Notes: generated by a model not told the origin, from the sequence alone. DNA of 64,000 nucleotides from Pseudomonas sp. RC10 (GCF_038397775.1 NZ_CP151650.1:2046001-2110000), one strand, 5' to 3'. Positions 8,185 through 17,080 are shown, counted from the stretch's first letter. Made by a program: numbers and translations.

Positions 8185-8964
8185 ATGTCTGCCAGTCCCG
8201 AAGTTTTCCCCGGCGAGCGTCAGCGTCAGATCACTGAACGCCTGGCTGCACAAGGGCGCGTGATTGCCGCAGACCTTGCGACGGAGTTCAACGTTTCCGA
8301 GCATTCGATTCGTCGGGACCTGGGGGCTCTGGCAGCGGCGGGGTTGTGCAAACGGGTGTACGGCGGTGCGATTTCGCTGGCTTCTGATGGACCGATCACG
8401 GCGCGGATCGAGCATGAGCCTAATCGTAAGCGCGCACTCGGCATCGCCGCTGCGAACCTCATCGGTGTTGGACAGCATGTGTTCATCGACGGCGGTTCGA
8501 CCAATCTCGCCATTGCCCGGGCCATCGACCCGAACATAGCCCTGACGATCACCACCAACGCGCCGCTGATCGCCGTCGAGTTGATGAAGCTGCCGAAGGT
8601 CGAGGTCATTCTCCTGGGCGGGCGCTTGAGTCCGGTGGCGGGGAGTGCGTATGGCTTCACCACGATTCAGCAGTTGAGCCATTTCAATTTTGACCTGTGC
8701 TTCCTCGGTGCCTGCGCGCTGGATGCGGTGAAGGGCGTGACGGCGTTTGACATGGAGGTGGCGGAGTTCAAGCGGGCCGTGGTGGCGCGCAGCGGTCAGG
8801 TCGCGGTGGCGGTGATCAACGCGAAGCTGGCGAGCATTGCGCATTACCAGGTGGCGTCTTGCGAAGACGTCGGCGCATTGGTGGTCGAAGCGGATGCGCC
8901 GGAAGACCGTTTGCAGCTGTTTCGCGGGAAGGTCGCGCAGATCGTGATCGCACAGACGAGCTGA
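8185..8964 (+). CDS. DeoR/GlpR-family transcriptional regulator
   Basis: The 259-residue regulator has an N-terminal winged helix (residues 13-65; the recognition region is FNVSEHSIRRDL, with KRVYGGA after it) and a C-terminal sugar-phosphate sensor domain with IDGGSTN, TTNAPLIA and LLGGRLSP, the ribose-phosphate-isomerase-like pocket. Members repress sugar or polyol catabolic genes until a phosphorylated sugar binds. The nearest candidate target is the divergent SDR gene. No kinase or sugar transporter lies next to it, so the effector cannot be guessed. Confidence 0.9.
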   Translation: MSASPEVFPGERQRQITERLAAQGRVIAADLATEFNVSEHSIRRDLGALAAAGLCKRVYGGAISLASDGPITARIEHEPNRKRALGIAAANLIGVGQHVFIDGGSTNLAIARAIDPNIALTITTNAPLIAVELMKLPKVEVILLGGRLSPVAGSAYGFTTIQQLSHFNFDLCFLGACALDAVKGVTAFDMEVAEFKRAVVARSGQVAVAVINAKLASIAHYQVASCEDVGALVVEADAPEDRLQLFRGKVAQIVIAQTS

Positions 8965-8997
8965 CGATCTTGGAGACTGATCGAAACGTTAACGTCT

Positions 8998-10584
8998 TCA
9001 GCCCATCACGGTCCGGTTGCGGCCTTCATGCTTGGCAGTGTAAAGCGCAATGTCAGCACGTTCGACGAACGCTTCCATGGTCGGGCATTGATGGGCCGCG
9101 CAGCCGTAGACACCCAGGCTAATACTGACGACGCCATCGGGGTTGCCTTTGTGCTCGATGGCACGGGCCAGCACGCTCAGACGAATTTTTTCCGCCAGTG
9201 CAAAGGCGCCGTGGGCATCGCTGTACGGCAGGAACACGGCCATTTCTTCACCGCCGTAGCGCACCGCCAGGTCCCCTGTGCGGTTCAGGTTGCTGCGTAT
9301 GCATTCGGCCACCGCGACAATGCATTTGTCGCCAGCCACGTGCCCATAGTTGTCGTTGTAGCTCTTGAAGTAGTCGATATCGATCATGATCAGGCTCAAT
9401 GGGTGCAGGTTCGCCTGACCGGCGACGAACTCCAGACCGAGGATTTCCTGAAAGTGGCGGCGGTTGGCCAGACCGGTCAGGCCGTCCTGCAAGGCCAACT
9501 TTTCCAGCGAGTGGCTGGCGATGCGCAGCTGGGATTCGGCGTTGAGGCCGAAGCGAATCTGTTGGAACAGCAGCACGCCGAACAGCAGATTGGCGATCAC
9601 GACACAGATGATGATCGCCAATGAGCGCCAGGCGTACTGCCGCCACTCCGCTAGCACCTCTTGTTCCGAAAGTCCCGCCAGCACCACCAATGGATAACGG
9701 TCCAGACGCTTGTAGCCGTACAGGCGCAGCTCATGGTCAATGATCGAGCGGACCGTTGCGGTGCCTTCGTAATGTTCTTTCAGGTACTTGCGAAACAGCT
9801 CGCCGTCGGCAATCGACACGCTGCCAATATTCCCCAGCGTCGGGCGCCGGGCCAGCACCGTGCCGTCAGCGGTGGTCAAGGTGATGACGCCGTGTTTACC
9901 GATGTCGAAGCGATCAAAGAAGCGCTCGAAGTAAGCCAGCTCAATGGTGGCCAGCACGACGCCCGCGAACTGACCTTGCGCATCGTTGACGCGGCGGGAC
10001 ACCGGGATGATCCAGTCGCCGGTGGTACGGCTGCGGATGGCCTGCCCGATGTGCGGCAGGTTGCTGTCGATGGATTTGTGAAACTGAAAATACTCGCGGT
10101 CGGCGTTATTGGCGTTGGCTGGCATGTGATTCAGCGACGTCGCGTCCCAGTTGCCGTCCTTGTCGTAGATGAACAAACCCTGAATCTGCTCGACGCTGGC
10201 CGCAGTGGCGCGCAGGTAGTCATGCATGCGTGGGCTTTTGGCGGACGCAAAACCGTCGTAGTTGAGGCGTTCGACGATGCCGGCCACGGGAATGTCGGCT
10301 TGATCGAAGGTGTCGTCCGCCTGCTGCGCCATTGAGCGTGAGAGGTTGGCGGCCGTGGTGTCCGCGATTTCCAGTTCATGATTACGGGTCTGGCGCAACT
10401 GCCACAACGTAATGCTGGTGATCGAAAAACACACCAGTACGGTAAAAAATCCCGCCAGCCACAGCACAGGCATACGCTTCAGACGCCGATTCCTAGCGTT
10501 GAAGTCCGTTCCTTCTACTTGTCTCAAGCCCCGCCCTCGTTGACGTCTACGATTTAAGACAAACCCTGGTGACGAACGCTCCAT
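8998..10584 (-). CDS. Membrane diguanylate cyclase with periplasmic dCache-type sensor
   Basis: The product is about 528 residues from this start. A basic N-terminus leads to a transmembrane helix (MPVLWLAGFFTVLVCFSITS), a periplasmic region of roughly 260 residues with dCache features (FIYDKDGNWDATS, ADREYFQFH, IGQAIRSRTTGDWIIPVSRRV), a second helix (LAIIICVVIANLLFGVLL) and a cytoplasmic GGDEF domain. The active loop is YGGEEM, and RTGD five residues before it is an intact RxxD inhibitory site, so feedback by cyclic di-GMP is expected. The start is uncertain: ATG 10584 and the ATG at 10473 directly before the helix are both possible and neither has a clear ribosome site. The ligand of the sensor domain is unknown. 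Confidence 0.88.
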   Translation of the reverse strand: MERSSPGFVLNRRRQRGRGLRQVEGTDFNARNRRLKRMPVLWLAGFFTVLVCFSITSITLWQLRQTRNHELEIADTTAANLSRSMAQQADDTFDQADIPVAGIVERLNYDGFASAKSPRMHDYLRATAASVEQIQGLFIYDKDGNWDATSLNHMPANANNADREYFQFHKSIDSNLPHIGQAIRSRTTGDWIIPVSRRVNDAQGQFAGVVLATIELAYFERFFDRFDIGKHGVITLTTADGTVLARRPTLGNIGSVSIADGELFRKYLKEHYEGTATVRSIIDHELRLYGYKRLDRYPLVVLAGLSEQEVLAEWRQYAWRSLAIIICVVIANLLFGVLLFQQIRFGLNAESQLRIASHSLEKLALQDGLTGLANRRHFQEILGLEFVAGQANLHPLSLIMIDIDYFKSYNDNYGHVAGDKCIVAVAECIRSNLNRTGDLAVRYGGEEMAVFLPYSDAHGAFALAEKIRLSVLARAIEHKGNPDGVVSISLGVYGCAAHQCPTMEAFVERADIALYTAKHEGRNRTVMG

Positions 10585-10906
10585 TATTCGCCGCACCCGG
10601 TTTCGCAACTGCGACCGTCTGACACGTAGCGTAGGACAAGTCAGGGATTTTGAAGGGAAAAATCGTAAGGCCCAGGTCATTTATCTGGAAAGTAAGCCTC
10701 TTGTAGCAGCGAAGTCATTCGTAAGTGTCTCCTCCTTTGGACTCACCCTTACGCCGCGTCTGTTTTCAGCCTGATGTCAGCTCAATAATCCGCTACCACC
10801 GCGCGGCTGCGCTTGCGGCCACAGACATCTTCATGTCGCTGCCAATGCGGGCGTTTGCGGGTCATGACCGGTATGATCATCGGCATCTACCCGACCACGG
10901 TGCGAC

Positions 10907-11311
10907 ATGAATTCTCCGGACTCCGGCAAAGCCCCTTCTCCTGATCGCGATCGCCTGTCTGCATCCTTGCTGGGCGGTGGTTGCGAACCCGATCCACGTT
11001 TCACCCTGGCCAACGAACGCACCTTTCTGGCGTGGATTCGCACCGCGCTGGCGTTTCTTGCCGGTGGCATCGCCGTGGAAGCGTTCACCGGAGAGGTCTT
11101 CACGCCGGGCCTGCGCCGTGCGGTGGCGCTGTCGCTGCTGGTGTTGGCGTTGCTGGTCAGTGCCAGTGCGTGCCTGCGTTGGTTGAAGGTTGAGCGGGCC
11201 ATGCGTCTGCGCAAACCATTGCCGTTGCCGGTGCTGGTGCCGATCCTCTCGCTGGGTGGCGCGCTGGTGGCGACGGGGCTGATCGTCTTTCTCATTTATG
11301 GCGCGCCATGA
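10907..11311 (+). CDS. DUF202 (YidH-like) inner-membrane protein 1
   Basis: The 134-residue protein has an extended hydrophilic N-terminus of about 35 residues followed by the DUF202 signature ANERTFLAWIRTALAFLAGGIAV and three membrane helices. Function is unknown in the family. It overlaps the second DUF202 gene by ATGA, the same paired arrangement as E. coli yidH/yidG, so the two probably form a hetero-oligomer. An alternative start around residue 17 cannot be excluded. Confidence 0.88.
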   Translation: MNSPDSGKAPSPDRDRLSASLLGGGCEPDPRFTLANERTFLAWIRTALAFLAGGIAVEAFTGEVFTPGLRRAVALSLLVLALLVSASACLRWLKVERAMRLRKPLPLPVLVPILSLGGALVATGLIVFLIYGAP

Positions 11312-11646
11312 GCCGTCGCGGGCCGCAGACGCTGGGGCATGACGATCCGGGGTTGCAGCCGGAGCGAACATTGCTGGCGTGGCGACGCACGCTGATGACC
11401 CTGCTGGTGGTGTGTACGATTTTTCTGCGCTGGATACCGCGTTTCGGGCTGATCGCGTTGATGCCCATCGTCTTCTCGCTGATGGCGGCGCTGCTCATTC
11501 AGATCGCCCTCAACGCCCGCTATCGCAAAAGTGCCAAGGGCCTGAAACAAGAGCGCATCCCTGCGCCATTGCGAGAAGTGGTGGTGCTGGGCGGCACGGT
11601 GATCGTGCTCAGTGCGATGGGGCTGTACGCGGTCGGGTTTGCATGA
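11308..11646 (+). CDS. DUF202 (YidG-like) inner-membrane protein 2
   Basis: The 112-residue protein has the DUF202 pattern PERTLLAWRRTLMTLLVV and three hydrophobic segments. It is coupled to the preceding DUF202 gene by a four-base overlap. Its 3' end lies 15 bp from the convergent Rrf2 regulator gene, and no obvious terminator fits in that gap. Role unknown. Confidence 0.88.
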   Translation: MSRRGPQTLGHDDPGLQPERTLLAWRRTLMTLLVVCTIFLRWIPRFGLIALMPIVFSLMAALLIQIALNARYRKSAKGLKQERIPAPLREVVVLGGTVIVLSAMGLYAVGFA

Positions 11647-11661
11647 GGTTTAGACCGGGCA

Positions 11662-12219
11662 TCACTTTTCGACCGCGACCACCGGAATGTTCTGATTGTC
11701 ATTGCCCGATGCACGGCTTTCCTTGCGCTCGCTGAGCCAATCGTTGATCTGACCGCCAAACTCCGGCGGCGCCTTGCGTCCGGTGCGGCGTGCGAGGTCG
11801 AGAATGGTCTGTTGCGCCAGCGCTTCTTCCATGCGTTTCTGCGCCGTCAGCATGGCCGCGTTGATCCCGCAAACGCCTTCTGTTGCCCAACTCGGCGCAC
11901 AGCCGTCGAACACCGCGCAGCGTCCCCGGATGTCCCGGCAATCGAAAATCAGCTTGCGCCCATCGATGGCCGTCACGATGTCCAGCAGGGTGATCTCATC
12001 TGAAGGGCGGCCCAGCTTGAAGCCCCCGCGCACGCCCTCGGTCGCGACGACCAACTTGGCCTTCGCCAGTTTGGTGAACACTTTCGCCAGGTATTCCTGA
12101 GGCACGCCCTGCAACTCGGCGAGGTCACGCACGCTCGCCTCACGGCTGTCGCCACGCTCGTCCACCAGATACAGCAGGCAATGAATCCCGTACTCGACAC
12201 CGGCGCTGTAAAGAGACAT
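11662..12219 (-). CDS. Rrf2-family transcriptional regulator, probable Fe-S sensor
   Basis: The 185-residue protein begins with the Rrf2 winged helix (VEYGIHCLLYLV, VPQEYLAKVFTKLAKAKLV, GVRGGFKLGRP). The region around residues 95-107 has three cysteines, C-x6-C-x5-C, as in IscR, NsrR and RsrR proteins that hold a 2Fe-2S or 4Fe-4S cluster sensing redox state or nitric oxide. The start at 12219 gives the standard MSLYSAGVEYG N-terminus. It diverges from an NDH-like flavoprotein gene, with a 364-bp gap that holds a perfect palindrome at 12429-12469; regulation of that gene is the simplest reading. The C-terminal tail after about residue 150 is longer than in IscR. Confidence 0.9.
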   Translation of the reverse strand: MSLYSAGVEYGIHCLLYLVDERGDSREASVRDLAELQGVPQEYLAKVFTKLAKAKLVVATEGVRGGFKLGRPSDEITLLDIVTAIDGRKLIFDCRDIRGRCAVFDGCAPSWATEGVCGINAAMLTAQKRMEEALAQQTILDLARRTGRKAPPEFGGQINDWLSERKESRASGNDNQNIPVVAVEK

Positions 12220-12583
12220 TCGAATCTCCGACTGAATTGATCGTGCAAAAGCTAACAATTTGCGTGGATTACTGCAAGAAACAGCGCTTCCAGATGACCG
12301 GTGGCAGGCGATATTCGCTCGGTCGTGACAAAGTGGACGGCCGGTAATATTCGTTAAGTTACTAATTTATAACGTTTTTATTGAATATTTTGGCAGGGCA
12401 ACGTCCCTCGATCTTGAAATACCGCTTGCTCAAAACAACTACGATCAATAGAGTCGTAGTTGTTTTGAGGCGGCTGCTAACTCCGACTCATCCGAACCTT
12501 CACAGGTCTCCGTGGCGCGATTGCCTGCCATGGCCACTGCGACCCACCTTGAAAGCGGCTTGTTACTTTTTTTGGAGCACACA
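12220..12583. promoter_or_regulatory. Divergent promoter region between Rrf2 regulator and NDH-like gene
   Basis: A 364-bp gene-free gap. The stretch at about 12350-12385 is AT-rich (TTCGTTAAGTTACTAATTT and TATAACG) and is the best candidate for promoter elements and an Rrf2-type operator. A large palindrome follows at 12429-12469. The 50 bases before the NDH-like start carry TTTGGAG as ribosome site. The short open frames here look non-coding. Confidence 0.55.
12429..12469. repeat. Perfect 16-bp inverted repeat with 9-base loop
   Basis: The arms 12429-12444 and 12454-12469 are exact reverse complements (CTCAAAACAACTACGA and its complement) around the loop TCAATAGAG. There is no T-run after it, so it is not a standard terminator. 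It lies about 115 bp upstream of the NDH-like start codon, so it could be an operator or a leader hairpin of that transcript. It does not match the REP families seen elsewhere in the window. Confidence 0.85.
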
Positions 12584-13789
12584 ATGAAAAAGCGAATTCT
12601 GATCATCGGCGCGGGTTTTGGTGGCATGTGGAGTGCGCTGAGCGCCACGCGTTTGCTGGACAAACACGACCGCAACGACGTGGAAGTGACCGTGTTGGCG
12701 CCGGAAGCGGTACTCGGTGTGCGCCCCCGTTTTTACGAGCAGGACGTGCATCAGATGCAGTCGCCGCTGGGGCCGTTGTTCGATGCAGTGGGCGTGACGT
12801 TCATCAAAGGCAAGGCCGACACCCTTGATGTGAATGGCAAATCGGTCAGCTACACCGGTGCCAACGGCGATAGAACTTCGATCAACTACGACAAACTGGT
12901 TCTGGCCGCGGGCAGCCGTGTCGTGCGTCCGGCGTCGATTCCTGGCATTGAACACGCGTTCGACGTCGATGCGATGGCCGAAGCGATTCGTCTTGAGCAA
13001 CACATCAAGGCACTGGCCAAACAGCCTGAGTCGGCCACGCGCAATACTGTGGTGGTGGCGGGAGGCGGCTTCACCGGTATCGAAACCGCCACTGAAATGC
13101 CCGCCCGTTTACGCGCCGCGCTCGGTGCCGATGCCAACGTTCGCGTCATCATCGTTGATCGCGGGGTGAAGGTGGGCGCGGCCTTGGGTGAGAACATCAG
13201 CCCGTCCATCGTCGAGGCGACTGAGACACTGGGCGTGGAGTGGGTGGTGAATGCGTCGGTGGCCGCCGTCGATAGCAACGGCGTGACCTTGGCGGACGGT
13301 CGTCGTATCGACGCCAGCACTGTGGTCTGGACCGTCGGTGTGCGCGCCAGTTCGTTGACCGAACAGATTCCGGGCGAGCGCGATGCTTCCGGCCGTCTGC
13401 ACGTGGACCGCAATCTCAAGGTGATCGGTCAGTCAGACATTTTTGCCACGGGCGACACCGCCTATGCCGCCACGGACGACGCGGGAAATTTCGCGCTGAT
13501 GACCTGTCAGCACGCCATTGCGCTGGGGCGCTCGGCCGGCAACAACGTCGCGGCGGACCTGATAGGTGAGGCGCCGATCCCGTACAGCCAAGTCAAATAC
13601 GTCACCTGTCTGGACCTCGGCGCCTGGGGCGCGGTGTTCACTGAGGGCTGGGATCGTCAGGTGAAACTGACTAAGCAGGAAGGCAAGACGGTGAAGCAGC
13701 AGATCAACTCGGTGTGGATCTACCCGCCTGTTGCCGAGCGTGAAGCAGCGCTGGCGGCGGCGGACCCTTTGATTCCTGTCGTGGCGTAA
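12584..13789 (+). CDS. NDH-2-like FAD/NAD(P)-dependent oxidoreductase
   Basis: The 401-residue flavoprotein has an FAD-binding Rossmann motif at the N-terminus (IIGAGFGGMWSAL), an NAD(P)-binding motif VVAGGGFTGIETA near residue 160 and the FAD-pocket segment IFATGDTAYA near residue 290. It belongs to the pyridine-nucleotide disulfide oxidoreductase fold and resembles type II NADH dehydrogenases and carotenoid/quinone reductases that have no redox-active cysteine pair. The likely reaction is NAD(P)H oxidation with transfer to quinone or another acceptor. The start has TTTTTTTGGAGCACACA upstream. It diverges from an Rrf2 regulator and ends in a strong terminator. The physiological acceptor is not deducible. 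Confidence 0.88.
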   Translation: MKKRILIIGAGFGGMWSALSATRLLDKHDRNDVEVTVLAPEAVLGVRPRFYEQDVHQMQSPLGPLFDAVGVTFIKGKADTLDVNGKSVSYTGANGDRTSINYDKLVLAAGSRVVRPASIPGIEHAFDVDAMAEAIRLEQHIKALAKQPESATRNTVVVAGGGFTGIETATEMPARLRAALGADANVRVIIVDRGVKVGAALGENISPSIVEATETLGVEWVVNASVAAVDSNGVTLADGRRIDASTVVWTVGVRASSLTEQIPGERDASGRLHVDRNLKVIGQSDIFATGDTAYAATDDAGNFALMTCQHAIALGRSAGNNVAADLIGEAPIPYSQVKYVTCLDLGAWGAVFTEGWDRQVKLTKQEGKTVKQQINSVWIYPPVAEREAALAAADPLIPVVA

Positions 13790-13803
13790 GAAAACCGATC
13801 CGA

Positions 13804-13830
13804 AAAAAAGGCGCCTTGGGCGCCTTTTTT
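13804..13830. terminator. Bidirectional intrinsic terminator
   Basis: A-run, GGCGCC, TTG loop, GGCGCC, six T residues; symmetrical, so it can end both the NDH-like gene (+) and the convergent dkgB (-). Confidence 0.9.
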
Positions 13831-13846
13831 CTGTGTTGCAGGGGCG

Positions 13847-14650
13847 TCAATCCCACTGCGGCGCGAGGCTGCCCGGGCTGGTCAGGCGATGGCCGCGATC
13901 CAGCTTGGCGATCTCGGCCATGTCTTCATCGCTGAGTTTCAGGTCGACCGCTTTCAGGTTGCTCTCCAGATTGGCGCGTTTGGTTGACGAGGGAATCACC
14001 GCGTAACCCAACTGCATGGCCCACGCCAGCGTCACCTGAGCGGGCGTGGCGTTATTGCGCTTGGCAATCGCTCCGATGACCGGGTCTTTCAGCACTTCTC
14101 CGTAAGCCAGGGTCATGTACGACGTGATCTTGATGCCGTGCTGTTTGGCGAAGTCCGCCACGATGCGGTTTTGCAGGTACGGGTGCAGTTCCACCTGGTT
14201 GGTGGCGATGTGCTCGGCACCGACTGCTGCGATGGCTTCTTCCATCAACGCGACAGTGAAATTGGACACGCCGATCTCGCGGGTCAGACCTTGTTTCTTG
14301 GCTTCCAGCAACGCCCCCATGAATTCGGCGACCGACACCTTGCCGCCCGGCGAAGGCCAGTGGATCAGGGTCAGGTCAACGTGGTCGGTCTTCAGCTTGG
14401 CGAGGCTTTCTTTCAGGCTAGGGATCAGCTTGTCGGCGGCGTAGTTGTCGGTCCAGATCTTGGTGGTGATGAACAGCTCGTCGCGGGGCACGCCGCTTTG
14501 CGCAATGGCCGTGCCGACCTCGGTTTCGTTGCCGTAGATCTGCGCGGTGTCGATGACGCGGTAGCCCAGGTCCAGGCCGTTGCTCACCGAGTCGATGACG
14601 ACCTGATCTTTCAAACGAAACGTGCCGAGGCCAAATGCAGGAACAGTCAT
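13847..14650 (-). CDS. dkgB: 2,5-diketo-gluconate reductase B-like aldo/keto reductase
   Basis: The 267-residue protein has the same length as E. coli DkgB. It is an aldo/keto reductase TIM barrel: [18 protein letters not shown] holds the catalytic Asp and Tyr, TTKIW the catalytic Lys, LIHWPSP the catalytic His, and GVSNF and [14 protein letters not shown] the NADPH-binding end. It reduces aldehydes and keto sugars such as methylglyoxal, 2,5-diketo-gluconate or beta-keto esters with NADPH. It is a single gene flanked by a terminator and a REP pair, with no regulator nearby. Confidence 0.92.
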   Translation of the reverse strand: MTVPAFGLGTFRLKDQVVIDSVSNGLDLGYRVIDTAQIYGNETEVGTAIAQSGVPRDELFITTKIWTDNYAADKLIPSLKESLAKLKTDHVDLTLIHWPSPGGKVSVAEFMGALLEAKKQGLTREIGVSNFTVALMEEAIAAVGAEHIATNQVELHPYLQNRIVADFAKQHGIKITSYMTLAYGEVLKDPVIGAIAKRNNATPAQVTLAWAMQLGYAVIPSSTKRANLESNLKAVDLKLSDEDMAEIAKLDRGHRLTSPGSLAPQWD

Positions 14651-14822
14651 GAAAAGTCTCCAGTGCGAAGGTGAAAAGTGAGGCCCAGTATCCCGGTCCG
14701 GGCCCGGCGGAAAAACCGGGGGCGGAGCAAGGGAGTTTTGAGTGGGCTGCATGAATGCGCTGGAAAGGTAGAGCGGGCGCGGAGGAGGATGGTTCAGTCA
14801 AATACAGGTGAATGAAAACGCC

Positions 14823-14909
14823 ATCGCGAATGAATTCGCTCCCACAGGTCCGCGTGCAACCGCGAGCGCGCAGGTGTTGCGGATATCTGTAGGAGCGAAT
14901 TCATTCGCT
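14823..14909. repeat. REP pair, GAATTCGCTCC family
   Basis: Two inverted copies of the Pseudomonas REP core (GAATGAATTCGCTCC at 14828-14842, and its complement within 14888-14909) form an imperfect palindrome between dkgB and the thioesterase. The same family occurs at 39.9-40.1 kb and 58.2 kb. Confidence 0.9.
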
Positions 14910-14933
14910 AAACATGACTGAGGTGCCGCTGAT

Positions 14934-15473
14934 CTACCGATTCATGTCCATGATCAAACAGGTGGTGGTCCCGGTGGCGAAGAGGCGACCGTCAGCGTCG
15001 TAAATCTTGCCCTCGGCCAATGCCGTCGAACGGCCCAGGTGCACCACCGTGCCTTCCGCCCGAATCGGGCCGGTCTTGTTGGTCAGCGCCCGGATGTAAC
15101 TGATGCGCAGGTCCAGCGTCGTATAGCCCTGGCCCTTTTTCAATTGCGTGTGAATCGAGCAACCCATGCAGGAGTCGAGCAGCGTCGCGGCATAACCGCC
15201 GTGGACGATGCCCAGCGGGTTGTAGTGCTGGGGACCGGGCGTGCCCTGAAAAATGAACGTGCCGGGTGTCCACTCGATGGGCACGAAATCCATCAACTCA
15301 CCGATGGGTGGGTGCGGGTAAACGCCGTTGCCGATGCCGTCGAAAAATTCTTGAGGCGTAAGCTGCGCAACCTCCGCGAGATTCATGCTGCCGGATTTGC
15401 CCAGGCGGGCGCGGATGGCGGCTTCCTGATCGTGCCAGAGGGCCAGGGTTTCTTCGCGGGAGGTGCTGTGCAT
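14934..15473 (-). CDS. PaaI-type hotdog-fold acyl-CoA thioesterase
   Basis: The 179-residue protein has the hotdog-fold PaaI signature NPLGIVHGGYAATLLDSCMG around residues 85-105, where Asn and the HGG segment bind the thioester and Asp is catalytic. It also has the usual TLDLRISYIR and HLGRSTALAEGKIYD strands. An N-terminal extension of about 50 residues precedes the core. Such enzymes hydrolyse aromatic or medium-chain acyl-CoA. It is a single gene; nothing nearby indicates the substrate. The start near residue 1 of the extension is uncertain. Confidence 0.88.
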   Translation of the reverse strand: MHSTSREETLALWHDQEAAIRARLGKSGSMNLAEVAQLTPQEFFDGIGNGVYPHPPIGELMDFVPIEWTPGTFIFQGTPGPQHYNPLGIVHGGYAATLLDSCMGCSIHTQLKKGQGYTTLDLRISYIRALTNKTGPIRAEGTVVHLGRSTALAEGKIYDADGRLFATGTTTCLIMDMNR

Positions 15474-15594
15474 GGGCGTAAGCTCCGGGAGGCATCCGAC
15501 GGATTGTCGGATGAGGAAAAATTACGACCATAATCCCGCGCATCCATGACGACCGCAATATCATAAATGTCCAGCGACTGCCCTAAACTGCCAG

Positions 15595-16155
15595 TCAGAC
15601 AGTGCCGTCCCGCTTCACGAAGTGCTTGTGCATGTCGGCGGTCAGGGCTTCGACCCGCTCGGTCAGTGCCTTGGTCATTTCGGTCAGGCGGGTGTTCTGC
15701 TCCATCAACTCCAGCAGTTGCGCGGTGTTTTGAGTGGCGCGGGCCATGCGTTCTTCATTGGCCACGGCCAAGGCTTCACGGTGCTGGGCATCCGCGTCGG
15801 CGCTGGCTTTGTCACGGGCAGCCTGGCGGGTCTGAGCCAGCAAAATGAGAGGCGCGGCGTAGGCCGACTGAAGGCTGAAAGCGAGGTTGAGGAGGATGAA
15901 CGGGTAAACGTCGAATTTCACCAGCCCGCTCAGGTTGGCCCCCACCCACAACAGGACCAGGAGGGTTTGCGCACCCAGAAACGTCGGCGTGCCGAAGAAC
16001 CGAGCGAACGCCTCGGCTTTCAACGCGAAGGCGTCATTGCCAAAGGTCGGCCCGAGATGCGCGTGGGCTTTGTGAAAGCGCAGATGATCGACCTTCACAG
16101 GCGTGGGTTCGGTGGCGGGGCTGGAAGCGGCGGGTTCAGGCACGTCGACAGGCAT
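15595..16155 (-). CDS. DUF1003 inner-membrane protein
   Basis: The 186-residue protein has two adjacent hydrophobic helices (QTLLVLLWVGANL and FILLNLAFSLQSAYAAPLILL) and the DUF1003 signature FDVYPFILLNLAFSLQSAYA. A soluble helical, partly coiled C-terminus (residues about 115-180, QTRQAARDKASADADAQHR onward) faces the cytoplasm. The family function is unknown; members are widespread in proteobacteria. A proline- and threonine-rich N-terminus precedes the domain. Confidence 0.88.
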   Translation of the reverse strand: MPVDVPEPAASSPATEPTPVKVDHLRFHKAHAHLGPTFGNDAFALKAEAFARFFGTPTFLGAQTLLVLLWVGANLSGLVKFDVYPFILLNLAFSLQSAYAAPLILLAQTRQAARDKASADADAQHREALAVANEERMARATQNTAQLLELMEQNTRLTEMTKALTERVEALTADMHKHFVKRDGTV

Positions 16156-16244
16156 GGGGCGTTCTCGCAGGCAAAAAAGAGAGGCCCACTATAGGCCCGC
16201 GCCCGATGGCTTTGTACTGAACCGGCGCTGAACGCCCTGACCCT

Positions 16245-16451
16245 TCAATCGTCCTGCTCGGGATACAACGGCTTGGACCGGTGCATGATGTTCGCGTAGT
16301 CGTACACGTATTGACGGCCCGCGTGGCTGGTCATGCGCAGACAGTCGATCAGTTGTCGCTCTTTCTTGTTCAGGTATCTCAACCCTTTGTGGTCACTGGA
16401 CTTGAGGCGATCACGTTCATGGGCGTCAGGGAAGGTAATGACGTTCGTCAT
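16245..16451 (-). CDS. Small conserved-looking hypothetical protein
   Basis: A 68-residue soluble, charged protein (MTNVITFPDAHERDRLKSSD, then KKERQLIDCLRMTSHAGRQY). AAGGAGATAT precedes the ATG at the right distance, which supports real translation. There are no membrane or signal segments. I do not recognise a family. It is one of several same-strand genes between 15.6 and 17.5 kb and could be the first or last in a short transcript, but the gaps of about 90-120 bp leave that open. Confidence 0.68.
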   Translation of the reverse strand: MTNVITFPDAHERDRLKSSDHKGLRYLNKKERQLIDCLRMTSHAGRQYVYDYANIMHRSKPLYPEQDD

Positions 16452-16573
16452 GAAATATCTCCTTGGTTAAATCCTTGTGCCCGGCTCCGTATTCCGGGTT
16501 TACCGTTTGTCGTGCGACAACGCACCATACCCACAACACGTCAGACCCTTCAACCCTGCAAATGATCAACGGA

Positions 16574-17056
16574 TCACAGTACGCGGGTGATCTCGAAGGA
16601 TTGACGACTGCCATTGACGATGATGTCGACATCGTCGCCGTCGAATTTGCCCAGCAGGTTCTGCCCCAGAGGCGCACGATGGGTGATGACGGTGATCAGG
16701 GTGCCCTCGACGAGAATCTTCAGGCCCGCCGCATCTGGCCCCAGAAACAGGTGCTGCTCGACGCCGCTGGCCGATTCGAGGGTGACGACGTCGCCCGATT
16801 GAATCCCGCGTTCTTCATCGAACGGCTTGAGCGTCAGCTTTTGATAGGCGACCAGCGCTTGGCGAATCTCTTCGACCCGACGCGCCTGCCCGGCGGCCAG
16901 GTACGAGGCTTCGAGGCCCAGCGTGTCGTACTTGTTCTCGGCGATGTTTTCTTCGTGGGTCGCGGTTTCGTAGGCGGTTTGTGCGGCACGAATCGCGACG
17001 TCCAGATCAACGGTCAGTTTTTCGATGATCCCGTGTAGGACCTGTTCCTTGTTCAT
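16574..17056 (-). CDS. GreA/GreB-family elongation-factor-like protein
   Basis: The 160-residue protein has a helical N-terminal half (residues 1-75, EEIRQALVAYQKL) resembling the Gre coiled coil and a C-terminal beta domain ending in TVITHRAPLGQNLLGKFDGD, the GreA/GreB C-terminal signature. Gre factors enter the RNA polymerase secondary channel and stimulate transcript cleavage. The N-terminal coiled coil differs from canonical GreA (no DxxENxEY-type acidic tip; ENKYDTLG is the nearest match), so it may be a GreA-like modulator without full cleavage activity. Canonical greA is not in the window. Confidence 0.78.
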   Translation of the reverse strand: MNKEQVLHGIIEKLTVDLDVAIRAAQTAYETATHEENIAENKYDTLGLEASYLAAGQARRVEEIRQALVAYQKLTLKPFDEERGIQSGDVVTLESASGVEQHLFLGPDAAGLKILVEGTLITVITHRAPLGQNLLGKFDGDDVDIIVNGSRQSFEITRVL

Positions 17057-17080
17057 GTCGTTGCTGTGTCTCGTCAGGTG

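Noticed and set aside
12381..12587. Possible small ORF overlapping the palindrome before the NDH-like gene
   Set aside because: It would translate through the perfect inverted repeat, has no ribosome site and overlaps the next gene's start.
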